In this document: piece after piece, positions 8,739 through 16,344 of the stretch
Numbering within the stretch: position 1 is the stretch's first letter
Layout of the letters: every line of letters starts with the position of its first letter
Source: Cloacibacillus porcorum
GTDB taxonomy: Bacteria; Synergistota; Synergistia; Synergistales; Synergistaceae
Assembly (NCBI RefSeq): GCF_001701045.1
Contig: NZ_CP016757.1
Location: 3,312,219 to 3,376,218 of the forward strand
Reading direction: 5' to 3'
DNA: 64,000 nucleotides
Program-made: the position numbers and the translations under genes
Notes under the pieces: model-generated
Database searches by the model: none
What the model saw: the letters and a program-made list of their open reading frames with translations, nothing else
What the model was told of the DNA's origin: nothing

Positions 8739-9584
8739 ATGGCTGGGAAACGTTCTTCACAGTTAAAAAAAATCATTAAGCGTTACTGGAGATCTCATCT
8801 TAGTGACGACATACGTTTCTTAGCCGCGGCATCTGCCGACGATTTGCAGAGAGATAATCTCCCCAAGCCTCATTTTCACAACACCTTTACGATGAGCGCG
8901 CTGGAAGACGGCAGTCTGCCGATCTCATTTCATAACGGGACCGTGATTCTACACCCTGGGGAAATATTGATCATCGGTCATAATATTCCGCATATGGTCG
9001 ATTTGGCCCATATAGACGATGCCTGTTACTACAGGACGGCAACGATAAACGAAAATCTCCTCGACAGTTCTCTCCTCGCCAAGATAAAAGAGGCGGAAAA
9101 CACCGTTTCGAAGATATCCGATAAGAGCCTGTGGGAAAAGTTCGTCAGCGAACAGAGGAATATTGAAAGCGGTGATTCCTATGAGATCAACGCCATGAGA
9201 CATCTCTCTGAAACTATGCTCTCTGAGATCTCAAAAAATGTCCTTCTGCGTTTTCAAGTAAGTTCCCCGTATATAAGACAGATAATGAGATATATGGAAG
9301 ATAACTATATGTCCTCCATTAGCATCGAAGAATTATCAAAAGTTGTTAATCTGAGCCCTTTTCACTTTACCAGGCTATTTAAGCAGGAGGCGGGAATGTC
9401 TCCTCACGCCTATATTACGCAGCTTCGCGTAAACAGGGCGCAGGATTTGATACTTCGCGGCGAGTCGCTGCTTGGCATCGCCTATGAACTCGGGTTCGCG
9501 GATCAAAGCCATTTTTCACGGACCTTTTTGAAGCTGACCGGAGTCTCGCCGGTAAAGTTTAATACCGCATCCAAGGCAGACTGA
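8739..9584 (+). CDS. AraC-family transcriptional regulator with cupin-like sensor domain
   Basis: 281 residues from the ATG behind TGGAGGG. The frame opens at 8667, but that region overlaps the hairpin. The N-terminus has a cupin-like pattern (PHFHNTFTMSAL, then LHPGEILIIGHNIPHMV). The C-terminal 100 residues hold two helix-turn-helix units (SIEELSKVVNLSPFHFTRLFKQEAG and LLGIAYELGFADQSHFSRTFLKLTGVSP). AraC proteins of this design bind a small ligand and usually activate. Its position between the reductase genes and the second racemase makes it the likely local regulator. Confidence 0.9.
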   Translation: MAGKRSSQLKKIIKRYWRSHLSDDIRFLAAASADDLQRDNLPKPHFHNTFTMSALEDGSLPISFHNGTVILHPGEILIIGHNIPHMVDLAHIDDACYYRTATINENLLDSSLLAKIKEAENTVSKISDKSLWEKFVSEQRNIESGDSYEINAMRHLSETMLSEISKNVLLRFQVSSPYIRQIMRYMEDNYMSSISIEELSKVVNLSPFHFTRLFKQEAGMSPHAYITQLRVNRAQDLILRGESLLGIAYELGFADQSHFSRTFLKLTGVSPVKFNTASKAD

Positions 9585-9609
9585 TATTAATACAGGGAGG
9601 TATAAAATT

Positions 9610-10620
9610 ATGAACGCAAAACGTATGGCGGCAGTAGTAGATACACATACCAGCGGAGCGCCGACAAGGATCATCGTTGGCGGCGGACCGCTTCTCAAAG
9701 GGGAGACTTTCGCCGACCGCTGGCTTGATTTCAAAGAAAACCACGATGATTTTCGCCGTTTTGTAATGTGGGAACCTCACGGACATGACAATATGTTCGG
9801 CGCCCTCCTGACACGTCCCGTAAATCCGGAAGCGCATTACGGAATAGTCTTTATGGACAGCGACAGCAGCGTGTCAATGTGCGGGCACGGCTCCATCGGT
9901 GTCTCCCGCACATTGATCGATCTCGGTATGATAAAGAAAAAAGAGCCCTATACCGAGGTCGTGTTAGAGGCGCCTGCTGGGCTGGTGAAGGTCAAAGTCG
10001 AGGTAAAAGACGGCGTAGTCGGAGATGTTATCCTGCAAAACGTTCCTTGCTTCGTGCAGCAAAAAGACGTTGAGATAACCCTTCCTTCCACCTGTCAGAA
10101 GGTCAAGCTGGATATCGCCTTTGGCGGGAATTATACGGCGATGGTCCCAGCGGACCAGTTCGGCTTCAACATCGACCCCGACGAGATCAAAAAGATGATC
10201 CCGCTCGGAATAGAAATCCGCGACGCTGTCAACGACCAAATAACATTCCAACACCCGACCAATCCGGCCCTGAATAAAATAATCCTCACAGAATTCACCC
10301 TTGACGCTCCCCAGGGCGAGCCTAAACGCAATCTGGTAACGTGGGCCGCCGGGCAACTTGCCCGTTCCGCCTGCGGCACGGGCACCAGCGCGCGCCTAGC
10401 CTGTCTGGCAGACAAACGCCAGCTCGCTCCCGGCGTATGGTTTGATCATGCCGGCGTCACCGGCAGTATCTTCAACGGTTCATATGAACCAGGCCCTAAA
10501 GTAGGTGAGTTTGATACCGTCATACCCTACATAAAGGGACGTTCCTATATAACAGGCTTCAACTGGCTCATCCAGCAGGAGGAGGACGAGCTAGCAGACG
10601 GATTCTTCATCAAGAGATAA
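9610..10620 (+). CDS. Proline racemase-fold enzyme (paralogue 2, conserved Asp replaced by Ala)
   Basis: 336 residues, same fold and length as the protein at 4767-5771, with Cys91 (SMCGHGS) and Cys255 (ARSACGTGTSA). The residue four before the second Cys is Asp in proline racemases and in paralogue 1 (DRSPC) but Ala here (Ala251, codon GCC), and the Pro before the Cys is also Ala. In the well-studied trypanosomal proline racemase that Asp is part of the active site. This copy may thus act on another substrate or catalyse a different step. It starts 26 bp after the AraC gene and precedes the symporter. Confidence 0.88.
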   Translation: MNAKRMAAVVDTHTSGAPTRIIVGGGPLLKGETFADRWLDFKENHDDFRRFVMWEPHGHDNMFGALLTRPVNPEAHYGIVFMDSDSSVSMCGHGSIGVSRTLIDLGMIKKKEPYTEVVLEAPAGLVKVKVEVKDGVVGDVILQNVPCFVQQKDVEITLPSTCQKVKLDIAFGGNYTAMVPADQFGFNIDPDEIKKMIPLGIEIRDAVNDQITFQHPTNPALNKIILTEFTLDAPQGEPKRNLVTWAAGQLARSACGTGTSARLACLADKRQLAPGVWFDHAGVTGSIFNGSYEPGPKVGEFDTVIPYIKGRSYITGFNWLIQQEEDELADGFFIKR

Positions 10621-10731
10621 TTCTATATTTATAAAACACTATATAACACAGATCATATATCTCTACAGAGATATACTGTTGGTTTATTGTTTCCTGAAAT
10701 AAAGGCAAAAAAACCGAGAGGAAGTGAATTT

Positions 10732-12363
10732 ATGGATTATTTAGTCGTTAAGAATCTTGATATTGCGGTGATAGTTATATACTTTATGGCAGTTATCGGC
10801 AACGGTATCTACTGGAGCAGAAAGGCAAAACAAAGCAATGACTTTTTGCTGGGGGGAAAATCTTTTGGCATATTCTCGACCCTCTGTACACAGGGGGCAA
10901 CTATGAAGGGCTCGGGAGCCCTGATGGGATACAGCGCGGGCGCTTACGTCAACGGAACCGGAGTCCTCATCTCCAGTCAATGTTACAGCCTTGGGGCATG
11001 GGGGGCTATTCTCTCCGGCATCGCGCGTAAGCTGAAAAAATGCTCCAATATTATAGATATACGCAGCTCGGGTGACCTTTTCTTGAGAAGATTCGACAGC
11101 CCCCTATTGAAAAAACTGTCTGGGCTTGGCGGGGCGTGGCTGGCGCTGTCGATAATGAGCGGAAACATGGCGGCTGTGGGGCTGCTCATCCACCTGTTAT
11201 TTAACAAATACGGACTCACATTTGAAGCTTCACTCATTATCGGAATGACGATAACCATCATCTACACAACGCTCGGCGGATTAGTCTCCGTCGTCCACAA
11301 TGACGTGCTGCAATGGCTGATAATGACGCCGCTCATATTTATCGTCGTTCCGGCGATGCTCATAATATATGGCGGGGCAACACCCACGGCGATTCACAAT
11401 GCTTTGAATGCGGAACAATACTTCTCCCTGAGGCCGAATATCTGGTGGCTGGGTTATCTGTTAAGCGGCGTGCTGGCCGCCTGCTGCGACGTAAACCATC
11501 TGACACGATTTATAACCGCTAAAGACGAGAAGACTGCCGTCAAGGGAAGTATGCTCGGCTTTACCTTCTGTACCCTGCTTGCCGGGCTGGTCATTTTCTT
11601 TGGTCTTACTGCGGCAATGCTCATCGAACCCTCCGTCGTCGCTTCAAATAAAGACGGCGTCATACTCGCCCTCGTTTCAAGAATTCTGCCAGCCGGCCTG
11701 GTTGGTCTCTTTATCGCAGCCACCCTCGCCATGACCATCTCCACGATCGACTCCAACCTTAATACCTCAGTCCTCTGCGTGATGGTCGATATCGTAGAAC
11801 CATCACTTTCTCAAAATACAACGGAAAAGCAGAAACTTTTATACTGCCGCGTCATTAACTTCATCATCGCCGCACTTTCCATATTTTTCGTTCTCAAAGT
11901 AAAAGGTATCGTAGCAATAATGGGAATGGGATTCAATGTCTATTCTTCGGCGTTCTTTGTCCCGCTCATGTCCTGCATGTTCTGGAAAAAAGCGACAAAA
12001 AACGGCTGCCTCGCAGGAATAATATCGGGCGGCATTATGGCAGTAGCAGCCATTAACATGAAGCTGCCCTTACCCGTCGTTTGGGGCGTGGCAGTCTCAC
12101 TTGTGCTGACTGTCTCCGTATCTCTTTTCATCTGCCGTGACAGCGCCGAAAGAGACCTGCTGCCTGGATTCAGCGAAAGCGGCCAGAAGATCGATCGCCA
12201 GGTATTTACCGCCTGCATACTCGGCGCCTCAGGTTCGCTCGTATTCTCCATTGGTGTAGGAATGTGGATAAACTGGATCTGCATCATCATCGGCGCGGCG
12301 GCGATGTACTCCTGCATACGTATCCTTAACAGAGCATTTTCAGAGTATCAGCCAACCGCCTAA
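10732..12363 (+). CDS. Sodium:solute symporter (SSS family)
   Basis: 543 residues from the ATG after GAGAGGAAGTG; the longer frame from 10687 lacks a ribosome site. About 13 hydrophobic segments. The start YFMAVIGNGIYWSRKAKQSNDFLLGGKSFG is typical of SSS transporters (proline, pantothenate, solute carriers), as is the conserved TISTIDSNLNTS region near residue 340. Na+-driven uptake at the cytoplasmic membrane. By position it should import the substrate of the racemase/reductase enzymes, perhaps proline, hydroxyproline or a betaine derivative (inference). Confidence 0.87.
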   Translation: MDYLVVKNLDIAVIVIYFMAVIGNGIYWSRKAKQSNDFLLGGKSFGIFSTLCTQGATMKGSGALMGYSAGAYVNGTGVLISSQCYSLGAWGAILSGIARKLKKCSNIIDIRSSGDLFLRRFDSPLLKKLSGLGGAWLALSIMSGNMAAVGLLIHLLFNKYGLTFEASLIIGMTITIIYTTLGGLVSVVHNDVLQWLIMTPLIFIVVPAMLIIYGGATPTAIHNALNAEQYFSLRPNIWWLGYLLSGVLAACCDVNHLTRFITAKDEKTAVKGSMLGFTFCTLLAGLVIFFGLTAAMLIEPSVVASNKDGVILALVSRILPAGLVGLFIAATLAMTISTIDSNLNTSVLCVMVDIVEPSLSQNTTEKQKLLYCRVINFIIAALSIFFVLKVKGIVAIMGMGFNVYSSAFFVPLMSCMFWKKATKNGCLAGIISGGIMAVAAINMKLPLPVVWGVAVSLVLTVSVSLFICRDSAERDLLPGFSESGQKIDRQVFTACILGASGSLVFSIGVGMWINWICIIIGAAAMYSCIRILNRAFSEYQPTA

Positions 12364-12391
12364 AAAGCTAAGCGTCAATTTATTCCTTACA

Positions 12392-12439
12392 GGCTCGTAT
12401 CATACCGGGAGATTATCTCCGCGGCAACTGATACGAGCC
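12392..12439 (+). terminator. Hairpin after the symporter gene
   Basis: GGCTCGTATCA (12392-12402) pairs with TGATACGAGCC (12429-12439), and an inner stem GGAGAT/ATCTCC fills most of the loop. ATTTCTTTATA follows. It probably ends the symporter transcript just before the right-hand direct repeat. Confidence 0.65.
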
Positions 12440-12462
12440 ATTTCTTTATACGTCGGTAAAAA

Positions 12463-12512
12463 CGCATCTCCGTAGGATTACCGCAGGAAAATAGGCAGGT
12501 TGAGAGGGTGCT
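12463..12512. repeat. 50-bp direct repeat, right copy
   Basis: Identical over all 50 bases to 4613-4662 within hisC. It sits in otherwise noncoding DNA between the symporter terminator and the DUF805 gene, 7,850 bp from the left copy. It marks the right edge of the apparent insertion. Confidence 0.9.
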
Positions 12513-12531
12513 CTCCGATATATTCGGCTAG
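12463..12531 (+). pseudogene. Stranded hisC C-terminal fragment
   Basis: Read in the hisC frame, this fragment encodes RISVGLPQENRQVERVLSDIFG and then TAG, a complete HisC-like C-terminus with no start or upstream gene body. The intact hisC at 3602 ends LEEIFA. The simplest reading is that this is the original end of hisC, pushed 7.8 kb downstream when the intervening module arrived with its own replacement tail. Confidence 0.82.
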
Positions 12532-12570
12532 AATCGTCATACGAATATAAGATCCGGGGAGGAATTGAAG

Positions 12571-12915
12571 ATGGAAGATTTCATATATTCCTATAAAAAG
12601 ATGTTCGCCAATTACTTCATATTTGAGGGGCGGACGTCGCGAAACGATTACTGGCAGGCGATCGCGATAAACATAATCATCGGAGCCGTCCTTATGATGC
12701 TGAGCCGCCTGCTGCCGATATTCGGCACTTTAAGTTACATCTACGGCGTCGCCGCCATTGTGCCGGTCCTGGCGATGACGGTACGCCGCCTGCATGATAC
12801 GGACAAAAGCGGCTGGTGGGCACTGGCGGCGTTTTTCCCGGCGCTCAACATAATTTTAGTGGCCTACTGCTGTATGGCGGAGCCCCAGCGCGGCGGAAAC
12901 AGATTCGGATATTAA
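12571..12915 (+). CDS. DUF805 small inner-membrane protein
   Basis: 114 residues from the ATG behind GGGGAGG. The DUF805 pattern is clear: YFIFEGRTSRNDYW near residue 17, three to four hydrophobic segments, VRRLHDTDKSGWWAL near residue 73, and a C-terminal GGNRFGY. Function is not known; members are small integral membrane proteins. It was probably the original neighbour of hisC before the insertion. Confidence 0.88.
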   Translation: MEDFIYSYKKMFANYFIFEGRTSRNDYWQAIAINIIIGAVLMMLSRLLPIFGTLSYIYGVAAIVPVLAMTVRRLHDTDKSGWWALAAFFPALNIILVAYCCMAEPQRGGNRFGY

Positions 12916-12940
12916 GGCGTCGCCGCCAATTCAAAACCAT

Positions 12941-12972
12941 AAAAAATCCGGCCCCGAAAGGCCGGATTTTTT
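12941..12972. terminator. Bidirectional Rho-independent terminator
   Basis: AAAAAATCCGGCC and GGCCGGATTTTTT form a stem with a short CCGAAA loop, with A and T runs on opposite flanks. It lies between the convergent DUF805 and BMP-protein genes and fits termination of both. Confidence 0.88.
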
Positions 12973-12990
12973 ATCTATTAAACGGAATTT

Positions 12991-14070
12991 TTATTTAGGA
13001 ATCGTTCCCTCAACACCCTCGACGAACCAGTTCATCGAAAGCATCTCTCCGTCGCTGAGCTTTTTGCCCTGCGGCACTACGACCTTACCGTCCTGTCCCT
13101 TGATCGGGCCGGTGAAGACGTCCCACTTGCCGTCAAGGATCTTCTGCTTCTCCGCCGCGACGAGTTTTTTCGTATCCTCTTTGACATCCTTGCCGAACTT
13201 CGAGAGGTCTACCATACCGTCCTTCATGCTCCACCACACCTGCTGCGACTTCCAGGTACCGTTGGCGATCGCCTTTGTGGAGTAGTCGTAATATTTGCCC
13301 CAGTTCCATACGGGGGTTACGAGGTGGCGCGTCGGCGCGTACTTGTCCATCGGGTAGTTGTAGCCGACGACCCACATGCCGAGCTCTTCCGCGGCCTGCG
13401 GCGCGCCGCCGGTATCGGCGTGCATCGCTATTGTGTCACACTTAGCGTCGAAGAGGGCCTTTGTGGCCTCCTTTTCCTTTGCCGGGTCATGCCATGTGTA
13501 AATCCAGACGACCTTGACCTTTGCCTGTGGGTTCACCTTGCGCACACCGAGCGTGAAGGCGTTGATGCCGCGGATGACCTCAGGGATAGGATAGGCGGCG
13601 ACAAAACCGATGAGGTTGGACTTCGTAGCCTTGCCCGCGACGATGCCTGAAAGATAGCGCGGCTGGTACATACGGCCAAAATATGTGCTGGCGTTGGGGG
13701 CGACTTTATAGCCTGAGCAGTGGTTGAAGTAGACGTCGGGATACTTCTTTGCGACGTTGATGACGTGGTCCATATAGCCGAAGGAGTTTGCGTAAACAAC
13801 CTTCGCTCCGTTGCGGATAGCCGTCTCCATGACGCGTTCAGCGTCCGGTCCCTCGGGAACGGACTCGACTATCGACCCCTTCACTCCGGGGTTGGCCTTC
13901 TCCATTGCCTGACGGCCAAGGTCGTGCATGTAGTTGTACCCGCCGTCGGCGACGGGGCCGACATAGATAAATACCGGTTTCTGATCCTCAAGCTTGATCG
14001 GAGCCAGGGCAAAAGCCGAGGCCGAAAAAGCCATTACAAGCAGCAGCGCGAGCAAAATGCCTTTTTTCAT
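12991..14070 (-). CDS. BMP-family (PnrA-type) ABC transporter substrate-binding protein
   Basis: 359 residues with a signal peptide (MKKGILLALLLVMAF..., cleavage near AFALA) and no lipobox Cys, so it is soluble in the periplasm. The family body is visible in VFIYVGPVADGGYNYMHDLGRQAM near residue 33, VYANSFGYMD, and the central MHADTGGAPQAAEELGMWVVGYN. BMP proteins bind purine nucleosides or related compounds. No permease lies beside it. A matching two-domain ATPase is encoded 40 kb away at 53069-54604. ATG follows GGGGAGG. Confidence 0.9.
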   Translation of the reverse strand: MKKGILLALLLVMAFSASAFALAPIKLEDQKPVFIYVGPVADGGYNYMHDLGRQAMEKANPGVKGSIVESVPEGPDAERVMETAIRNGAKVVYANSFGYMDHVINVAKKYPDVYFNHCSGYKVAPNASTYFGRMYQPRYLSGIVAGKATKSNLIGFVAAYPIPEVIRGINAFTLGVRKVNPQAKVKVVWIYTWHDPAKEKEATKALFDAKCDTIAMHADTGGAPQAAEELGMWVVGYNYPMDKYAPTRHLVTPVWNWGKYYDYSTKAIANGTWKSQQVWWSMKDGMVDLSKFGKDVKEDTKKLVAAEKQKILDGKWDVFTGPIKGQDGKVVVPQGKKLSDGEMLSMNWFVEGVEGTIPK

Positions 14071-14239
14071 TACAAATTTCCTCCCCAGATATTTTCGTTA
14101 GAGCCAGTGGCTAACATTTGTTTAGAATAGCACAGCGAGATAATTTTTTCCATATTTTTCAACAAGACGGGCACCGCACCTGATGATTACAGCAGAGGTA
14201 AACAAACGAAAAATCTTTTTGCGCGTATTAGAAAATAGC

Positions 14240-14288
14240 TTTCCAAAAATGGGCGGGCCTGATATTATATTAGACAATATCTAATATA
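14240..14288 (+). promoter_or_regulatory. Promoter with overlapping palindromic operator upstream of padR-like gene
   Basis: TTTCCA (14240-14245), a 17-bp spacer, and TATTAT (14263-14268) form a plausible sigma-70 promoter. TATATTAGA (14266-14274) and TCTAATATA (14280-14288) make a perfect 9-bp inverted repeat with a 5-bp spacer overlapping the -10 and start site. This is a typical place for a PadR-type repressor to bind its own promoter. Confidence 0.6.
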
Positions 14289-14305
14289 AGATGAGGTCAA
14301 ACAAT

Positions 14306-14671
14306 ATGAAAAAATGCGCCTGCCGCGGCTCCTTTCTGGAAAGATTCATTCAACCCTCAATTCTTCTGCTTTTAAATGAAGAGCCTATGCACGGCTTTTC
14401 AATATTAAAAAGGCTCTACAAAAGCGACATTATGGACTACAGCAGCATAGACCCCACCGGACTCTACCGCACGCTGAAAAAGATGGAGGAGGCGGGGCTG
14501 CTCGCTTCGCGTCTGGAGACGGAAAATCCGCTCCAGACCAAACGTATCTATGAGATAACCCAGGAGGGGCGTATCTGCCTCGTCTTCTGGAAGTCAACTC
14601 TGCTTGATTACATGGCCAAAATAGAACGGCTGGCGAACGCCATTCCCGATAAAATCGAGGACGGCATGTAA
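14306..14671 (+). CDS. PadR-family transcriptional regulator
   Basis: 121 residues from the second in-frame ATG, chosen for its spacing behind GAGG; an ATG at 14291 is in frame. The winged-helix PadR pattern is present: ILLLLNEEPMHGFSILKRL, then DPTGLYRTLKKMEEAGLL, ending with the wing around TKRIYEITQEG. A CxC near the N-terminus (KKCACRGSF) could sense metal or redox state (speculative). It is the first gene of an operon with DUF5714 and an ABC transporter and likely represses it through the palindrome at 14266-14288. Confidence 0.88.
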   Translation: MKKCACRGSFLERFIQPSILLLLNEEPMHGFSILKRLYKSDIMDYSSIDPTGLYRTLKKMEEAGLLASRLETENPLQTKRIYEITQEGRICLVFWKSTLLDYMAKIERLANAIPDKIEDGM

Positions 14672-14704
14672 ATAACAGGCAAACAAAAACGGGAGATGAG
14701 TCAA

Positions 14705-15310
14705 ATGGCGGCAAACTGCGGCAATGAAAGAAGTTTTGAAGTCATAACGGAGAGATGTCTGGCCTATTACAACGCTCCAGCGGGGAGAAAACCGCTGGAG
14801 ATAATCTCCGAGGTCATGGACGACGTGAATTTCCCCATGCACAACTTCGCGCATCACTACCTGGTCCCAGCGGTGCTGCTGACGGCGGTCTGCGTAAAGG
14901 AGGGCACGCCCCCGGAAATATATCAGAAGAAAATGGCTGAGGTTGCCGCACGCGCGAAAAACGTGCTGCCAGCCTTCTGCGGCCTCTACGGGGCCTGCGG
15001 CGCCGCCGTCGGCTGCGGTATCTTCATGAGCGTACAGACCGGCACCACCCCTCTGTCAAGAGAGACGTGGGGACTCTGCAACCACGCGACCGCCGGCGCG
15101 CTCGAAAAGATGGCGGATATGGGCGGCCCTCGCTGCTGCAAAAGAAACACCTTCGCGGCCCTCGCCTACATGAAAGGATATCTCGCGGAGAAACTCTCCG
15201 TCGACCTTGAGATACCAAACGAGATCAAATGCGCCTACAGCAAGTTCAACAACGAATGCCTGAAAGAAGACTGCCCCTATTACGACGACAAAAAGGAGGT
15301 GGCCAAATAA
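14705..15310 (+). CDS. DUF5714-domain Cys-rich protein
   Basis: 201 residues; the ATG at 14705 is preferred over 14696, which touches the GGGAG. It is rich in Cys and His, with NFPMHNFAHHYLVPAVLLTA near residue 45, a central glycine-rich GLYGACGAAVGCGIF, GGPRCCKRNTFAAL, and a C-terminal CLKEDCPYY. This matches the DUF5714 family, whose function is not established. The Cys pattern suggests a metal or Fe-S cofactor. Its stop overlaps the next start (TAATG), so it is tightly coupled to the ABC transporter genes. Confidence 0.75.
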   Translation: MAANCGNERSFEVITERCLAYYNAPAGRKPLEIISEVMDDVNFPMHNFAHHYLVPAVLLTAVCVKEGTPPEIYQKKMAEVAARAKNVLPAFCGLYGACGAAVGCGIFMSVQTGTTPLSRETWGLCNHATAGALEKMADMGGPRCCKRNTFAALAYMKGYLAEKLSVDLEIPNEIKCAYSKFNNECLKEDCPYYDDKKEVAK

Positions 15311-16344
15311 TGAAGAAACTTCTTTATTTGACATTTATTCTCACTCTTGCGGCGCTCATCCAGACAGGCGGCGCAGATGCCGCCGAGAAACTCACGGTCG
15401 GCAATACCGGCAGCAGCATCAAGCCGGCGATGGTGGTGCTCGCGCACCAGATGGGATACTACAAAGACGAGGGGCTCGACGTCGAGATAAAACAGATATC
15501 GAATCTCAACGAGGGCGTCACCGCCGTACAGATGGGCAAGCTCGACATCCTGCCGCTCGGAATAATCCCCTCGCTAACCTTCATCGCCAAAGGCGCGGAC
15601 CTCGTCATCTACGGCGGCACAATCGCCGAGGGCGGCCAGGGAATAACTCTGCCGCAAAACAAAGGCAAGTACAAGGATATGAAAAGCTTCAAAGGCAGGA
15701 AGATCGGCGTCCACCGCCCGGAGACCGGCCACATGATCGCCAAGGCGAAGATGCGCGAGGCGGGGCTGGATCTTGAGAAGGATGTGGAGATAATCCGCAT
15801 CGACGGCTTCCAGTCGATCATTGAAGCCGTCTCCAAGGGCATCGTCGACATCGGTTTCGTCAACAGCGGCTTCGGCCTCATCGCCGAGAAGAGGGGGCTC
15901 GCCGTCGCCTTCAACATCGGCGGCATCGCGCCAAACGCGGTATGCTGCCGCCAGACCACCTCGCGCGCCGTCTATGATTCCAAACGCGGCGCGCTCGTGA
16001 AATTCCAGATCGCCAACCTGCGCGCCTATAAGCTCATGATGGACGACCCCGGTACGGCGGTCAAAAAACTCATGGAATACTCGGGGCAGCCGGAGGACTA
16101 TGTAAAATACTGTCTATATTCAAACGTCATGGTGATCACGATGGACCCCGCGGTCAACCGTATCAGGGACTTTTATGAAATTATGGATAAAAACGGCGAT
16201 CTTCCGAAAAATCCTAAAAAAGAGATCACGAACAATATCGACGCCTCAATCTACCGTGCGGCGCTGGACGAGATGCTCAAGCGCTATCCCAAGGACGCCT
16301 CCTTCAAAAGGATGGACAGGGAGTTCACGGTCAACAACCTCTGA
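15310..16344 (+). CDS. NMT1/SsuA/TauA-type ABC substrate-binding protein
   Basis: 344 residues with a signal peptide (MKKLLYLTFILTLAALIQTGGADA). The family fold is evident from KLTVGNTGSSIKPAMVVLAHQMGYYKDEGLDVEI, LGIIPSLTFIAKGADL and GRKIGVHRPETGHM. Such proteins bind sulfonates, nitrate, thiamine precursors or aromatic acids, and nothing here picks one. Its start overlaps the DUF5714 stop, and its stop overlaps the ATPase start (TGATG). The longer frame from 15229 would overlap DUF5714 and is rejected. Confidence 0.88.
   Translation: MKKLLYLTFILTLAALIQTGGADAAEKLTVGNTGSSIKPAMVVLAHQMGYYKDEGLDVEIKQISNLNEGVTAVQMGKLDILPLGIIPSLTFIAKGADLVIYGGTIAEGGQGITLPQNKGKYKDMKSFKGRKIGVHRPETGHMIAKAKMREAGLDLEKDVEIIRIDGFQSIIEAVSKGIVDIGFVNSGFGLIAEKRGLAVAFNIGGIAPNAVCCRQTTSRAVYDSKRGALVKFQIANLRAYKLMMDDPGTAVKKLMEYSGQPEDYVKYCLYSNVMVITMDPAVNRIRDFYEIMDKNGDLPKNPKKEITNNIDASIYRAALDEMLKRYPKDASFKRMDREFTVNNL

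Noticed and set aside
4682-12462. A transposon or prophage in the inserted module
   Set aside because: No transposase, integrase, recombinase or terminal inverted repeats were found between the two 50-bp repeats. The repeats are direct and lie in hisC sequence, so an IS-type insertion is not supported.
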